Source: an uncultured Dehalococcoidia bacterium
GTDB lineage: Bacteria; Chloroflexota; Dehalococcoidia; Tepidiformales; Tepidiformaceae
Length of the DNA: 8,731 bases
Direction of reading: 5' to 3'
Assembly (NCBI GenBank): GCA_937864275.1
Contig: CALMIW010000117.1
Coordinates: 1 to 8,731 of the forward strand
In this document: piece by piece, positions 1 through 5,824 of the stretch
Layout: every line of letters begins with the position of its first letter
How positions within the stretch are numbered: the stretch's first letter is position 1
Made by a program: the position numbers and the translations under genes
Notes under the pieces: generated by a model
Database searches by the model: none
What the model was told of the DNA's origin: nothing
The model's input: only the letters and a program-made list of their open reading frames with translations

Positions 1-657
1 GTTCGGGCGCAGCTGGTCGGCCGAGTCCAACACGAACGGTGTCATCTTCGCGAGGTGCCGTCCGATGGGGCCTAGTGGCGGCGGTGGCGGCGGAGTCGTG
101 ACGTAGACGCCCGGAACGGGTGGGTCGGGGTTGACGTAGTCCGGCTGCGGCGCGCGGAAGCCGTCGCCGGCGCGCGCATCGATAACGGCCTGGGCGACCG
201 TGGCGCCGACGCCAACTCCGGCGTCTTTCGCTGGCCCATCGGCGATGCCGGCGAGTGCGGTGGCGTACGCAGTTTCGATGATGCCGACGGCCGCTGGGGC
301 GGTGAGGTGGTGCAGCAGGATTCCCCGCGCGGCGCTCGCCACAGCGGCCTCGGATGACGTGCCCGCCGGCGCGGATGCGTCGACCAGGAATGGCTCGTAG
401 CCGCCGTTGATCGCGACGACCGAGTCGTAGACCGCGATGCTCAGGTACCCGTACAGGACGAGCTGTTCGGGAGGCGTGATTCCAGGGTTGGCGAGCATTG
501 CTGTCATGGCCACGGCATCCCAATCCGTGACGCTTGCGTCAGGAGGGCCTGCCGCGGTGGCTGGCGATCCCCCGGCCCGGGAGTTTGAGGCCACCAGGAA
601 TGCCACGGCGGCGATGGCGGCGAACAGCACTGAGGCGCGTCGAATACGGATTGACAC
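1..657 (-). CDS. Vanadium-dependent haloperoxidase-related (PAP2-superfamily) secreted protein, N-terminal part
   Basis: Open reading frame of 219 codons running off the left window edge, so the C-terminal part is missing. The start is a GTG with a strong GGAGGAG ribosome site 6 nt upstream. An in-frame ATG 15 nt further up (670-672) overlaps that site and has none of its own. Residues 1-28 form a Sec-type signal peptide: basic RIRR, a hydrophobic run at 10-23, then a likely cleavage site near SRA at 26-28. The mature part resembles the helical N-terminal region of bacterial vanadium haloperoxidase-like proteins: TDWDAVAM (44-51), YGYLSIAVYDSVVAINGGYE (69-88), AGIADGPAKDAGVGVG (136-151) and MTPFVLDSADQLRP (205-218). 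A proline-rich stretch lies at 189-194. In this family the vanadate or phosphate ligands are in the C-terminal PAP2 domain, outside the window, so activity cannot be judged. The family assignment is from remembered sequence patterns and is fairly secure; the reaction is not. Confidence 0.8.
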   Translation of the reverse strand, partial: MSIRIRRASVLFAAIAAVAFLVASNSRAGGSPATAAGPPDASVTDWDAVAMTAMLANPGITPPEQLVLYGYLSIAVYDSVVAINGGYEPFLVDASAPAGTSSEAAVASAARGILLHHLTAPAAVGIIETAYATALAGIADGPAKDAGVGVGATVAQAVIDARAGDGFRAPQPDYVNPDPPVPGVYVTTPPPPPPLGPIGRHLAKMTPFVLDSADQLRPN

Positions 658-663
658 AACGAT

Positions 664-670
664 CTCCTCC
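664..670 (-). promoter_or_regulatory. Ribosome binding site deciding the haloperoxidase start
   Basis: GGAGGAG on the minus strand, 6 nt before the GTG at 657. It overlaps the alternative in-frame ATG at 672-670, which makes that upstream ATG unlikely to be the real start. Confidence 0.7.
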
Positions 671-811
671 ATTGGGCTGGCGGGATCGTGGCCAGTCCGG
701 GGCATGCGCTGCTTCCGGAGGATTCCGCATCTTCGCGTGCGAAAAGGGACGATGAGCTACATAACTCTCCGTACGGCGAAGGGGCTGCTCAGCCCTCCCG
801 CCCAGACCCGG

Positions 812-817
812 TAAACT
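812..817 (+). promoter_or_regulatory. Possible -10 element of a leaderless DUF1697 transcript
   Basis: TAAACT ends 9 nt before the ATG at 827, and no Shine-Dalgarno sequence is visible between them. Transcription would begin at or within a few bases of the start codon. No good -35 is seen; a 6+2+6 dyad (782-795) lies where it would fall. The call rests mainly on the same arrangement recurring at chrA and at the methylthiotransferase gene. Confidence 0.4.
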
Positions 818-826
818 GGCGTCAGC

Positions 827-1351
827 ATGCGCTACGCGGCGTTCCTCCGGGCTATCAACGTCGGCAAACACAACCGCATCACCATGGCCGAACTGCGCGC
901 CATCTGCGGCGACGCCGGCCTTGGCGCCGTTACCACCTACCTTCAGACCGGGAACCTGCTCTTCGAGGCAGACCTCGGCCCCGAAGAAGCCGCCCGCACC
1001 ATCGAGGCGGCGCTGGTCGAGCGCGGCCTGCGGAACGCCCCTGCGGTGGTCCGCTCACTCGATGACCTCGAGATGGTCATCGCGGACGAACCCTTCGCCG
1101 CATACCCGCCGGAAACGCACACCCGCTACGTGACCCTCTTCCGCGGGCCGCTGCCGGCCGGTCTCGAAGTCGCCGCCGCCGCGCAGGCCCACGTGGTGGC
1201 GGCGCGCGAACGCGAGATCCTCTCGGTGGCGCCTGTGGACCGCGAACCCGGGTTCGACCTCAACAAGTGGCTTTCGAAGCAGGTCAGTCTGGAGGGCACG
1301 ACGCGCTACTTCCACGTCGTCGAAGAAGTGGCGCGCCTGCTCCGGGGCTGA
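827..1351 (+). CDS. DUF1697 domain-containing protein
   Basis: A 174-residue protein, about the usual length for the family. The diagnostic N-terminal signature is clear: RYAAFLRAINVGKHNRITMA (2-21), then a helix ending in DAGLGAVTTYLQTGNLLFE, matching the family pattern of an R-G/A-INVG motif followed by a Y-x-Q-S/T-GN strand. Downstream are a region with DEPFAAYPPE and a C-terminal part with FDLNKWLSKQVSLEGTTRYF, also typical. There is no signal peptide or membrane segment, so it should be cytosolic. The biochemical role of DUF1697 is not established. The ATG at 827 is preceded by no ribosome site, and the preceding TAAACT suggests a leaderless message. It is convergent with the DinB-like gene, with only 6 nt between the two stop codons. 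Confidence 0.93.
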   Translation: MRYAAFLRAINVGKHNRITMAELRAICGDAGLGAVTTYLQTGNLLFEADLGPEEAARTIEAALVERGLRNAPAVVRSLDDLEMVIADEPFAAYPPETHTRYVTLFRGPLPAGLEVAAAAQAHVVAAREREILSVAPVDREPGFDLNKWLSKQVSLEGTTRYFHVVEEVARLLRG

Positions 1352-1363
1352 GCGGCATCAGCC
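1346..1363. terminator. Small hairpin embedding both convergent stop codons
   Basis: GGCTGA-GCGGCA-TCAGCC is a perfect 6-bp stem with a 6-nt loop. The TGA of the DUF1697 gene is the end of the left arm, and the reverse-complement TGA of the DinB-like gene is the start of the right arm. No T-run follows on either strand. It may slow or end transcription in both directions, but the stem is short and could be chance. Confidence 0.3.
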
Positions 1364-1888
1364 GCCCTGGTTCAAGAGGACGGGGTCGAAGCCCTGCATG
1401 CCGCGCAGCAGGTTTACTTCTCCGCGATGCCCGTTCAGGTGGATGACGAGGTGGAGGTTGAGTGATTCGCCGATGGTCTCGGTCTTCTCTCCGAGCTTCA
1501 CTTCGCGCTGGAGGCCCGCTTCGTCCAGCGAATCGAGGAACGCGAACGCGAGCTCGCCGACCTTCTGCTGGTAGGCCCTGAAGTCGTCGAGCGATCCGAT
1601 TCGGATCGCCTTCGCGTCCTCGGTGGATTGGCCGGTGCCGAATCCCTTCGCGGGCAGCCCGGTCTTCTCGGCCCATCCGCCCGTGTCCCACTCCGCTGGC
1701 TTGCCCTGGAAGATCTGCTGGAAGAACAGGTCTTCGATGCGGACGCCGTGCCACATGCACCAGGCGATCGAGTGAGACTGTCCCTCCGGGACGAAGTGCA
1801 GCTGCTCGTCGGTCAGCCCTTCGGGCGCGCCGCGGAAGCCGCGGTGGATGAAATCGAGGGTCTGCTTCATGAAATCGATCGACGACAC
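1358..1888 (-). CDS. DinB-like / DUF664-type putative metal-dependent protein
   Basis: A 176-residue cytosolic protein of the DinB superfamily, four-helix-bundle proteins that usually bind a metal through three histidines. Visible here are SIAWCMWHGVRIED (40-53) with His47 and, near the C-terminus, HLVIHLNGHRGEVNLLRG (146-163), where His150 and His154 are the likely second and third ligands. The segment between them carries the usual linker and helices. Members act as thiol-dependent transferases or are of unknown function, so the substrate here cannot be named. Start: GTG with GGAG 7 nt upstream (1896-1899), encoding MSSIDFMKQ. The internal ATG at residue 7 is a weaker alternative. A perfect inverted repeat (1909-1942) sits just upstream and could be its operator or the terminator of the preceding gene. 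Confidence 0.85.
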   Translation of the reverse strand: MSSIDFMKQTLDFIHRGFRGAPEGLTDEQLHFVPEGQSHSIAWCMWHGVRIEDLFFQQIFQGKPAEWDTGGWAEKTGLPAKGFGTGQSTEDAKAIRIGSLDDFRAYQQKVGELAFAFLDSLDEAGLQREVKLGEKTETIGESLNLHLVIHLNGHRGEVNLLRGMQGFDPVLLNQGG

Positions 1889-1908
1889 TGGTGCACTCCA
1901 ACGACAAA

Positions 1909-1942
1909 GGTGTAGCGCGCGGACTATACCGCGCGCTACACC
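1909..1942. repeat. Perfect 14-bp inverted repeat (hairpin or operator)
   Basis: Left arm GGTGTAGCGCGCGG (1909-1922), 6-nt centre ACTATA (1923-1928), right arm CCGCGCGCTACACC (1929-1942), with no mismatch. It lies between the stop of the Asp-box gene (1973) and the start of the DinB-like gene (1888), both on the minus strand. On that strand the right-hand flank reads TTTGTCGTT, a poor U-tract, so a classical intrinsic terminator is only partly supported. The centre read on the minus strand is TATAGT, a near-consensus -10 hexamer placed 34 nt before the DinB start, so an operator around a promoter is also possible. No good -35 is seen 17 nt upstream of it. Confidence 0.75.
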
Positions 1943-1972
1943 CGGTGTGGTGCGGAGTCGCTTGCTGGGGTG

Positions 1973-3112
1973 CTACTCGAGGACGGCTGCTTCCACGGAG
2001 CAGATGGGCGGCAGGTTCTGGGTGACCATCTTCCAGCTGTCGCCGTCATCGGCGCTCACCCAGAGCTGGCCGGTGTTGGTGCCCATGTAGATGCCTGCGC
2101 TCGGGAGCGTGTCGGTACAGAGGGAGTCGCGGTAGACGCCCATGAACGCCTGTTCCTGCGGCAGGCCCTTCGTCATCGGCTCCCAGGTCGCCCCGGCGTC
2201 GCTGGTCCGGAAGACGCGCAGCTTGAACTCCGGCGGGCAGCGCAGCTCGCCCCCCTGGAGCGGGACGACGTAGGCCGTCTCGGAGTTGTGCGGATGGGCC
2301 GCCATGGACATGCCGAAGTCCGAAGGCAGCCCCGCGGTGATCTCCGTCCAGTGGTTGCCGCCGTCGTCGCTCCGGTAGGTTCCTGAGTGGCCCTGCAAAT
2401 AGAGCCGGTCGTTGTCGCCGGCCGCGTGCGCCAGTTGGTGCACGCACTGCCCGGCCTCCGGGTAGAGCGGCATGTTCGGGTCGAACGCCGCGCCGGGGTC
2501 CCGGATGTTGTCGTTCATCGTCTGCCAGCTCGCGCCGCCGTTTTCGGTGCGGAACACGCCCGCCGCGGAGATCGCCGTCCACATGCGGTTCTTGTTTTTT
2601 GGATCCAGCAACACCGAATGCAGGATCAGGCCGCCTGCGCCCGGTGCCCACTTGCTCTTCGTCGGGTGCGAACTGAGCGCAGCGTTTTCCTCCCAGGTCA
2701 CCCCGTTGTCATCCGATCGGAACAGCGCGGCCGGGCCGACGCCGCAATACATCACGTTCGGTTCGGAGGCGCGCCCCGGCTGGATGTGCCAGCAGCGCTC
2801 GATGACGGTCGATTCGCGGACGAACCAGGGCGTGTCGTCGCCCGGCTCAGGCTTCGGGTCCTCGGCGAAGCGGGGGCTCGCCTTCGCGTCCACCCAGGTC
2901 TCGCCCATGTCCCGCGAGTAGCGCACGGTCGGACCGAACCACGGGTCGTTCGCCGTGGCGAAGATGGTCCCATTGCGCGGGTCCATCACCGCGTGATTCA
3001 CGTCCAGGCCACCCACGAAGGGGCCGGTGATCGCCCACTTGTCGCGGGCTGCGTCACTGGTCAGCGAGAACACGCCCTTCCGCGTGCCCACCAATACGTT
3101 CACCTTTGTCAT
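1973..3112 (-). CDS. Asp-box (BNR) repeat beta-propeller protein, exo-sialidase/sortilin-like fold
   Basis: A 379-residue protein with six Asp boxes (pattern S/T-x-D-x-G-x-x-W), at about residues 66-73 (SRDMGETW), 132-140 (RSDDNGVTW), 188-196 (RTENGGASW), 247-255 (RSDDGGNHW), 302-310 (RTSDAGATW) and 353-360 (SADDGDSW). Each follows a short beta-strand such as GVFRT or LFRS, the regular spacing of a multi-bladed propeller. Asp boxes mark the fold, not the reaction: they occur in sialidases, Vps10/sortilin proteins, photosynthesis assembly factors and many proteins of unknown role. I do not see a clear sialidase Arg triad or FRIP motif, so I would not call it a sialidase. There is no signal peptide (MTKVNVLVGTRKGVF goes straight into the first blade), so it should be cytosolic. 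ATG start with GGAGG 9 nt upstream (3122-3126). It follows chrA on the same strand after 69 AT-richer bases, which could hold its own promoter. Confidence 0.82.
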   Translation of the reverse strand: MTKVNVLVGTRKGVFSLTSDAARDKWAITGPFVGGLDVNHAVMDPRNGTIFATANDPWFGPTVRYSRDMGETWVDAKASPRFAEDPKPEPGDDTPWFVRESTVIERCWHIQPGRASEPNVMYCGVGPAALFRSDDNGVTWEENAALSSHPTKSKWAPGAGGLILHSVLLDPKNKNRMWTAISAAGVFRTENGGASWQTMNDNIRDPGAAFDPNMPLYPEAGQCVHQLAHAAGDNDRLYLQGHSGTYRSDDGGNHWTEITAGLPSDFGMSMAAHPHNSETAYVVPLQGGELRCPPEFKLRVFRTSDAGATWEPMTKGLPQEQAFMGVYRDSLCTDTLPSAGIYMGTNTGQLWVSADDGDSWKMVTQNLPPICSVEAAVLE

Positions 3113-3181
3113 TGTGGTGTTCCTCCAATAAGGGATTGTGCACTAGGTATCAAAATCCTCAAAGATCCACTGTCACAACTT
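3113..3181 (-). other. Short AT-richer gap between chrA and the Asp-box gene
   Basis: 69 bases, distinctly richer in A and T than the flanking genes. It contains the GGAGG ribosome site at 3122-3126 for the Asp-box gene. A loose TTGTGA at the chrA end could be a -35, but no matching -10 at the right spacing is convincing. No terminator-like hairpin follows chrA, so read-through from chrA is also possible. Confidence 0.3.
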
Positions 3182-4378
3182 TTACGCAACCGCCGTATAC
3201 GCCAATCCGGCCGCCGCGCCGGCCGCCACCAGCAAGGCGCTGTTCGGGTTGAAGCGCAGCAGGATGGCCGCTCCAACCACGAACAACACCGCCGTGTACC
3301 AGCCGTCCAGCACCTCGAGCCCGAGCCGCACCGTTACCACAACCATCAGGGCGAGGGCGGCCGCGTTCACGCCGTCCAGGAAGGGTGCCGCCCAGCTCGA
3401 ACGCCGCAGTCGGGGCACCAGTGGATGCGTCGCCGTCACGAAGAGAAACGACGGCAGGAAGATGCCCAGGGTGGCAAGGATCGCGCCCTCCCAGCCGCTG
3501 ATGACGTACCCCGCGAACCCGGCCGTGCTGAACACCGGCCCCGGCGTGAACTGGCCCGCCGAGATCGCGTCGACCAGTTGCTCCTGCGTGAGCCAGCCCC
3601 GCTGGTCGACGAATTCGGTCTGCATGAACGACAACAGGACGTAGCCGCTGCCGTAGAGCAGCGCCCCGATTTTGAGGAACACCAGGAACAGCTCCCATAC
3701 GGAGACGCCCGGGGCCCCGGCGGCCGCCAGTGCCATTGGCGCCACCGCGAGGTTGCGCCGGAACGGGCCTTTCCTGGCCCGCTTCCCCGCCGGCGGCATC
3801 GCATTGAGGTTCTTCCGGCTGCTCGCGGTGAGGGCGCGGACAGCAGCGTGGATCAGCAGCATGACGATCCCCGCGCCGAAGATCAGCGGGATTTCGCCCA
3901 CGCCCGCCGCCGCCGCGAACGCCACCACGAACACGAGCAAGAGCGTCTCGGCGCCCTTGAGGGCGGCGCCTTTCAGCCCCCAGATCGCCTGCACAATGAT
4001 CGCCAGCATGAACGGCTGCACCCCGAGGATGATGCCCTCTCCCGCGGGGGTGGAGCCGTAGCGGACGTACGCCCATGCCAGCGCAATCGTGAGCACCGTC
4101 GCCGGGAGGATGAAGCAGAAGCCCCCGACCCAGAGGCCGCGCCAGCCCGCCCGGCCCGCTCCCAGGTGCATTGCCATCTCCGTGGAGTTCGGCCCCGGGA
4201 TCAGGTTGGCCACGCCCAGCATGTCGACCAGCTCCTGGTCCGTCGTCCATTTCCGCTGGCCCGCGAGCTCCCGCCGCATGATCGCGATATGGGCGGCCGG
4301 TCCCCCGAAGGCGATCACTCCGAGGCGCAGGAAGTAGCGCGCCACCTCGCCAACCGAACCCTCGTTCCCGCTGCTCAC
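3182..4378 (-). CDS. chrA: ChrA-family chromate efflux transporter (two-domain form)
   Basis: A 398-residue inner-membrane protein with the duplicated CHR domain of full-length ChrA. First half: FLRLGVIAFGGPAAHIAIMR (16-35), the acidic-loop segment with DQELVDMLGVANLIPGPNST (47-66), then several hydrophobic segments (about 83-104, 119-135, 144-160, 163-181). A basic, non-hydrophobic linker (187-210) separates the halves. Second half: FLKIGALLYGSGYVLLSFMQ (234-253), GWLTQEQLVDAISAGQFTPG (261-280), PVFSTAGFAGY (281-291), then further membrane segments to the C-terminus. In characterised bacteria ChrA exports chromate driven by proton motive force; some family members may move other anions, so the substrate is inferred. 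The start is a GTG; a TAG lies four codons upstream in frame, so it cannot extend. There is no ribosome site, but TAGGCT ends 6 nt before the GTG, as for a leaderless message. No chrB-like regulator is adjacent. Confidence 0.93.
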   Translation of the reverse strand: MSSGNEGSVGEVARYFLRLGVIAFGGPAAHIAIMRRELAGQRKWTTDQELVDMLGVANLIPGPNSTEMAMHLGAGRAGWRGLWVGGFCFILPATVLTIALAWAYVRYGSTPAGEGIILGVQPFMLAIIVQAIWGLKGAALKGAETLLLVFVVAFAAAAGVGEIPLIFGAGIVMLLIHAAVRALTASSRKNLNAMPPAGKRARKGPFRRNLAVAPMALAAAGAPGVSVWELFLVFLKIGALLYGSGYVLLSFMQTEFVDQRGWLTQEQLVDAISAGQFTPGPVFSTAGFAGYVISGWEGAILATLGIFLPSFLFVTATHPLVPRLRRSSWAAPFLDGVNAAALALMVVVTVRLGLEVLDGWYTAVLFVVGAAILLRFNPNSALLVAAGAAAGLAYTAVA

Positions 4379-4384
4379 GGCACA

Positions 4385-4390
4385 AGCCTA
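4385..4390 (-). promoter_or_regulatory. Possible -10 element of a leaderless chrA transcript
   Basis: TAGGCT on the minus strand with exactly 6 nt between it and the GTG start codon, the spacing at which transcription would begin on the first base of the codon. No Shine-Dalgarno is present. No clear -35 is seen about 17 nt upstream. Confidence 0.4.
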
Positions 4391-4481
4391 CGGAGAGATG
4401 TCGGCACCCGCAGCATCGCCCTCGTACGGTCCCGGCGCGGCCCATCCTTGTCTGGGTGGGCGAACCAAAGGAATACTGAGA

Positions 4482-4505
4482 AAAATCAATGCGTGTATTG
4501 ATTTT
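4482..4505. repeat. Perfect AT-rich palindrome overlapping the ABC-unit promoter (putative operator)
   Basis: AAAATCAAT (4482-4490), 6-nt centre GCGTGT, ATTGATTTT (4497-4505), with no mismatch. The right half contains the -35 hexamer TTGATT of the promoter driving the 4549-6558 unit, so a dimeric regulator bound here would interfere with polymerase. Its size and AT-rich half-sites suit a MarR- or TetR-type dimer. The MarR gene at 6641-7183 is a natural candidate, but I do not find the same half-site in front of that gene. The palindrome is also upstream of divergent chrA, so it could control either side. Confidence 0.6.
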
Positions 4506-4526
4506 ATTAAGTCACATGTTTACTAT
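4498..4526 (+). promoter_or_regulatory. Sigma70-type promoter of the ABC unit
   Basis: -35 TTGATT (4498-4503), exactly 17-bp spacer, -10 TACTAT (4521-4526), each with two differences from consensus. Predicted start of transcription is near 4533, leaving a leader of about 16 nt that carries the ribosome site AGGAGGG. It lies in an AT-rich stretch (about 4470-4530) that stands out from the GC-rich surroundings. Confidence 0.65.
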
Positions 4527-4535
4527 CGCCCGGTC

Positions 4536-4542
4536 AGGAGGG
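4536..4542 (+). promoter_or_regulatory. Ribosome binding site deciding the start of the 108-residue protein
   Basis: AGGAGGG with 6 nt to the ATG at 4549. This rules against the upstream in-frame ATG at 4489, which lies inside the palindrome and upstream of the predicted transcription start. Confidence 0.75.
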
Positions 4543-4548
4543 ACGACC

Positions 4549-4875
4549 ATGGTTTCTCGCTCCCAATCCCCGCTTGCGATGCTCGTCCAGAAGAGCCTGG
4601 AGGTGCTCGCCGCCCGCGCGTCGGACTCGTTTCAGCCACAGGCCGCGCAGTCCTTCGGGCAGACGTTCGAAAACATCGCCGGCGGGTTGCTCGTCTCGAT
4701 GGGGTATCGCGAAATTGCCGAGGACATCAGCCTCGAAGCGGTCGCCCTGCTCGGCGCCGCCACCGTCGCCGGGCTCAAGGTGGTCCAGGCTGCCGAGCCC
4801 GGGCTCTACAAGCTCGAAGATGCCCTCTACGCCTTCGAAGACCTCCTCCGGCGGACCGCGCCGGTGAAGGTATGA
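4549..4875 (+). CDS. Small helical protein of unknown family, first gene of the ABC exporter unit
   Basis: A 108-residue protein that I do not recognise. The ATG at 4549 is chosen because it has a strong AGGAGGG 6 nt upstream and follows the promoter at 4498-4526. Alanine, leucine and charged residues predominate with few strand-forming stretches, suggesting an all-helical fold: a helix about 8-22 (PLAMLVQKSLEVLAA), a second about 30-50, a third about 55-75 including ISLEAVALLGAATVAGLKVV, and a fourth near the C-terminus with LYKLEDALYAFEDLLRR. No convincing transmembrane segment, signal peptide, cysteine pair or catalytic motif is visible. Its stop codon lies 4 nt before the GTG of the ABC ATPase, so the two are almost certainly co-transcribed and probably translationally coupled. 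The position suggests an accessory or regulatory partner of the exporter, but this is inference from context only. Confidence 0.72.
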   Translation: MVSRSQSPLAMLVQKSLEVLAARASDSFQPQAAQSFGQTFENIAGGLLVSMGYREIAEDISLEAVALLGAATVAGLKVVQAAEPGLYKLEDALYAFEDLLRRTAPVKV

Positions 4876-4879
4876 CGCC

Positions 4880-5824
4880 GTGGTGCTCAACGCCGGCGGG
4901 ATGCCGGTCCTCTCCGTCTCCGGCCTCGTGAAGCGCTACCGCACGGGCACGCTCGCAAACGACGGCATCTCGGTCGTCCTTCGGCCCGGCGAGATCTACG
5001 GGCTCCTCGGCCCGAACGGCGCTGGCAAGACGACGCTCGTCCGCCAGGTCCTCGGGGTGCTCCGCCCCACCGCCGGGACGATCACGCTCGACGGCCGCGA
5101 CATCGTGGCCGACCCCGGGTTCGCCCGGAAGAACATCGGCTTCCTCCCCCAGGGCCAGTTCGACCTGATGACCCTCCGTGTGGGCGAGCTCATCGAATAC
5201 TCGGCCCGCCTCCGCGGCGTCGAACCAAGGGCGGCCCGGCTCCGGCGTGACGAACTCGTCGGCCAGCTCGACCTTGGCCCGTTCGCCTCCACGTCCATGC
5301 ACTCGGCGTCCGGCGGCGTGCGCAGGCTGGCTGGCTTCGCGGCAGCCATCGCCGCGCCGGCGCGGCTGCTCGTCCTCGATGAGCCGACGAACGACGTCGA
5401 CCCGATCCGCCGCCAGCTGCTCTGGAACGCGATCGGCGAACTCGGCGAGCAGGGAGCAACCGTCCTCCTCGTCACTCACAACCTCGCCGAGGCCGAGCGT
5501 TTCATCGACCGGCTCGCCATCATCGATGGCGGCCGCATCGTCCGGGAAGGCACACCGGGCTCGCTCCGCTCACTCGTCACGGAAAAGCTCCGCCTGGAGG
5601 CTATTCTCCGGGGAGATGTCTCGCCCCACCCGGCCCTCGTCGCCGAAGCAATGAGCCCGGGCCGCTACCTCTTCGAACAGCGCGACCTTCCCGCCGTCAG
5701 TGCATGGCTGAGCGCGGCTCGCGAAGCCGGCCTCCTCACCGACTTCCGCATCGGCCCGCCTACCCTCGACGACATCTACGCGGCCGTCGTCGCACCCCCT
5801 CGCGAACTGGAGGCAGCCTCGTGA
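4880..5824 (+). CDS. ABC-2 exporter ATP-binding protein
   Basis: A 314-residue cytoplasmic ATPase that would power the permease encoded next. In order: Walker A GPNGAGKTT (44-52), Q-loop FLPQGQ (89-93), signature SASGGVRR (142-149), Walker B LLVLDEPTNDVDP (163-175) with catalytic Glu168, and switch His200 in VTHNLAEAE. A C-terminal extension (about 225-314) ending in PPTLDDIYAAVV is typical of DrrA-like and other ABC-2 ATPases. The signature reads ASGGV instead of LSGGQ and the segment to Walker B is slightly short. I recall the same NDVDPxRRxLLW arrangement in a subgroup of actinobacterial/chloroflexal ABC-2 ATPases, so it is probably functional. The start is uncertain: GTG 4880 (GAAGG 9 nt upstream), GTG 4883, or ATG 4901 giving MPVLSVSGLVKRY. 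It overlaps the permease start by 4 nt (GTGA). The substrate is unknown. Confidence 0.92.
   Translation: MVLNAGGMPVLSVSGLVKRYRTGTLANDGISVVLRPGEIYGLLGPNGAGKTTLVRQVLGVLRPTAGTITLDGRDIVADPGFARKNIGFLPQGQFDLMTLRVGELIEYSARLRGVEPRAARLRRDELVGQLDLGPFASTSMHSASGGVRRLAGFAAAIAAPARLLVLDEPTNDVDPIRRQLLWNAIGELGEQGATVLLVTHNLAEAERFIDRLAIIDGGRIVREGTPGSLRSLVTEKLRLEAILRGDVSPHPALVAEAMSPGRYLFEQRDLPAVSAWLSAAREAGLLTDFRIGPPTLDDIYAAVVAPPRELEAAS

Larger units (their letters stand above)
658..826. other. Divergent intergenic region between the haloperoxidase and DUF1697 genes
   Basis: About 170 bases between two divergent starts. It holds the minus-strand ribosome site (664-670). On the plus strand it holds a short dyad, GGGCTG-CT-CAGCCC (782-795), lying where a -35 element would be, and a possible -10 hexamer TAAACT (812-817). 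I found no convincing minus-strand promoter and no small gene here. Confidence 0.4.

Noticed and set aside
3159..4445. A 428-codon minus-strand frame over chrA
   Set aside because: It is out of frame with ChrA, whose CHR motifs are intact in the other frame, and consists mainly of Gly, Arg and Ala.
2387..4501. A 704-codon plus-strand open frame crossing the Asp-box and chrA genes
   Set aside because: It is antisense to two clearly recognisable genes, is rich in Arg, His, Pro and Gly, has no recognisable domain or ribosome site, and is typical of stop-poor frames opposite GC-rich genes.
4470..4530. AT-rich stretch as a possible attachment site or edge of a mobile element
   Set aside because: A promoter and palindrome explain the composition. 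No integrase, tRNA gene, target duplication or terminal repeats are visible in the window.
4489..4548. Upstream in-frame ATG adding 20 residues to the 108-residue protein
   Set aside because: It lies inside the palindrome and upstream of the predicted transcription start, and has no ribosome site, while the ATG at 4549 has AGGAGGG at ideal spacing.
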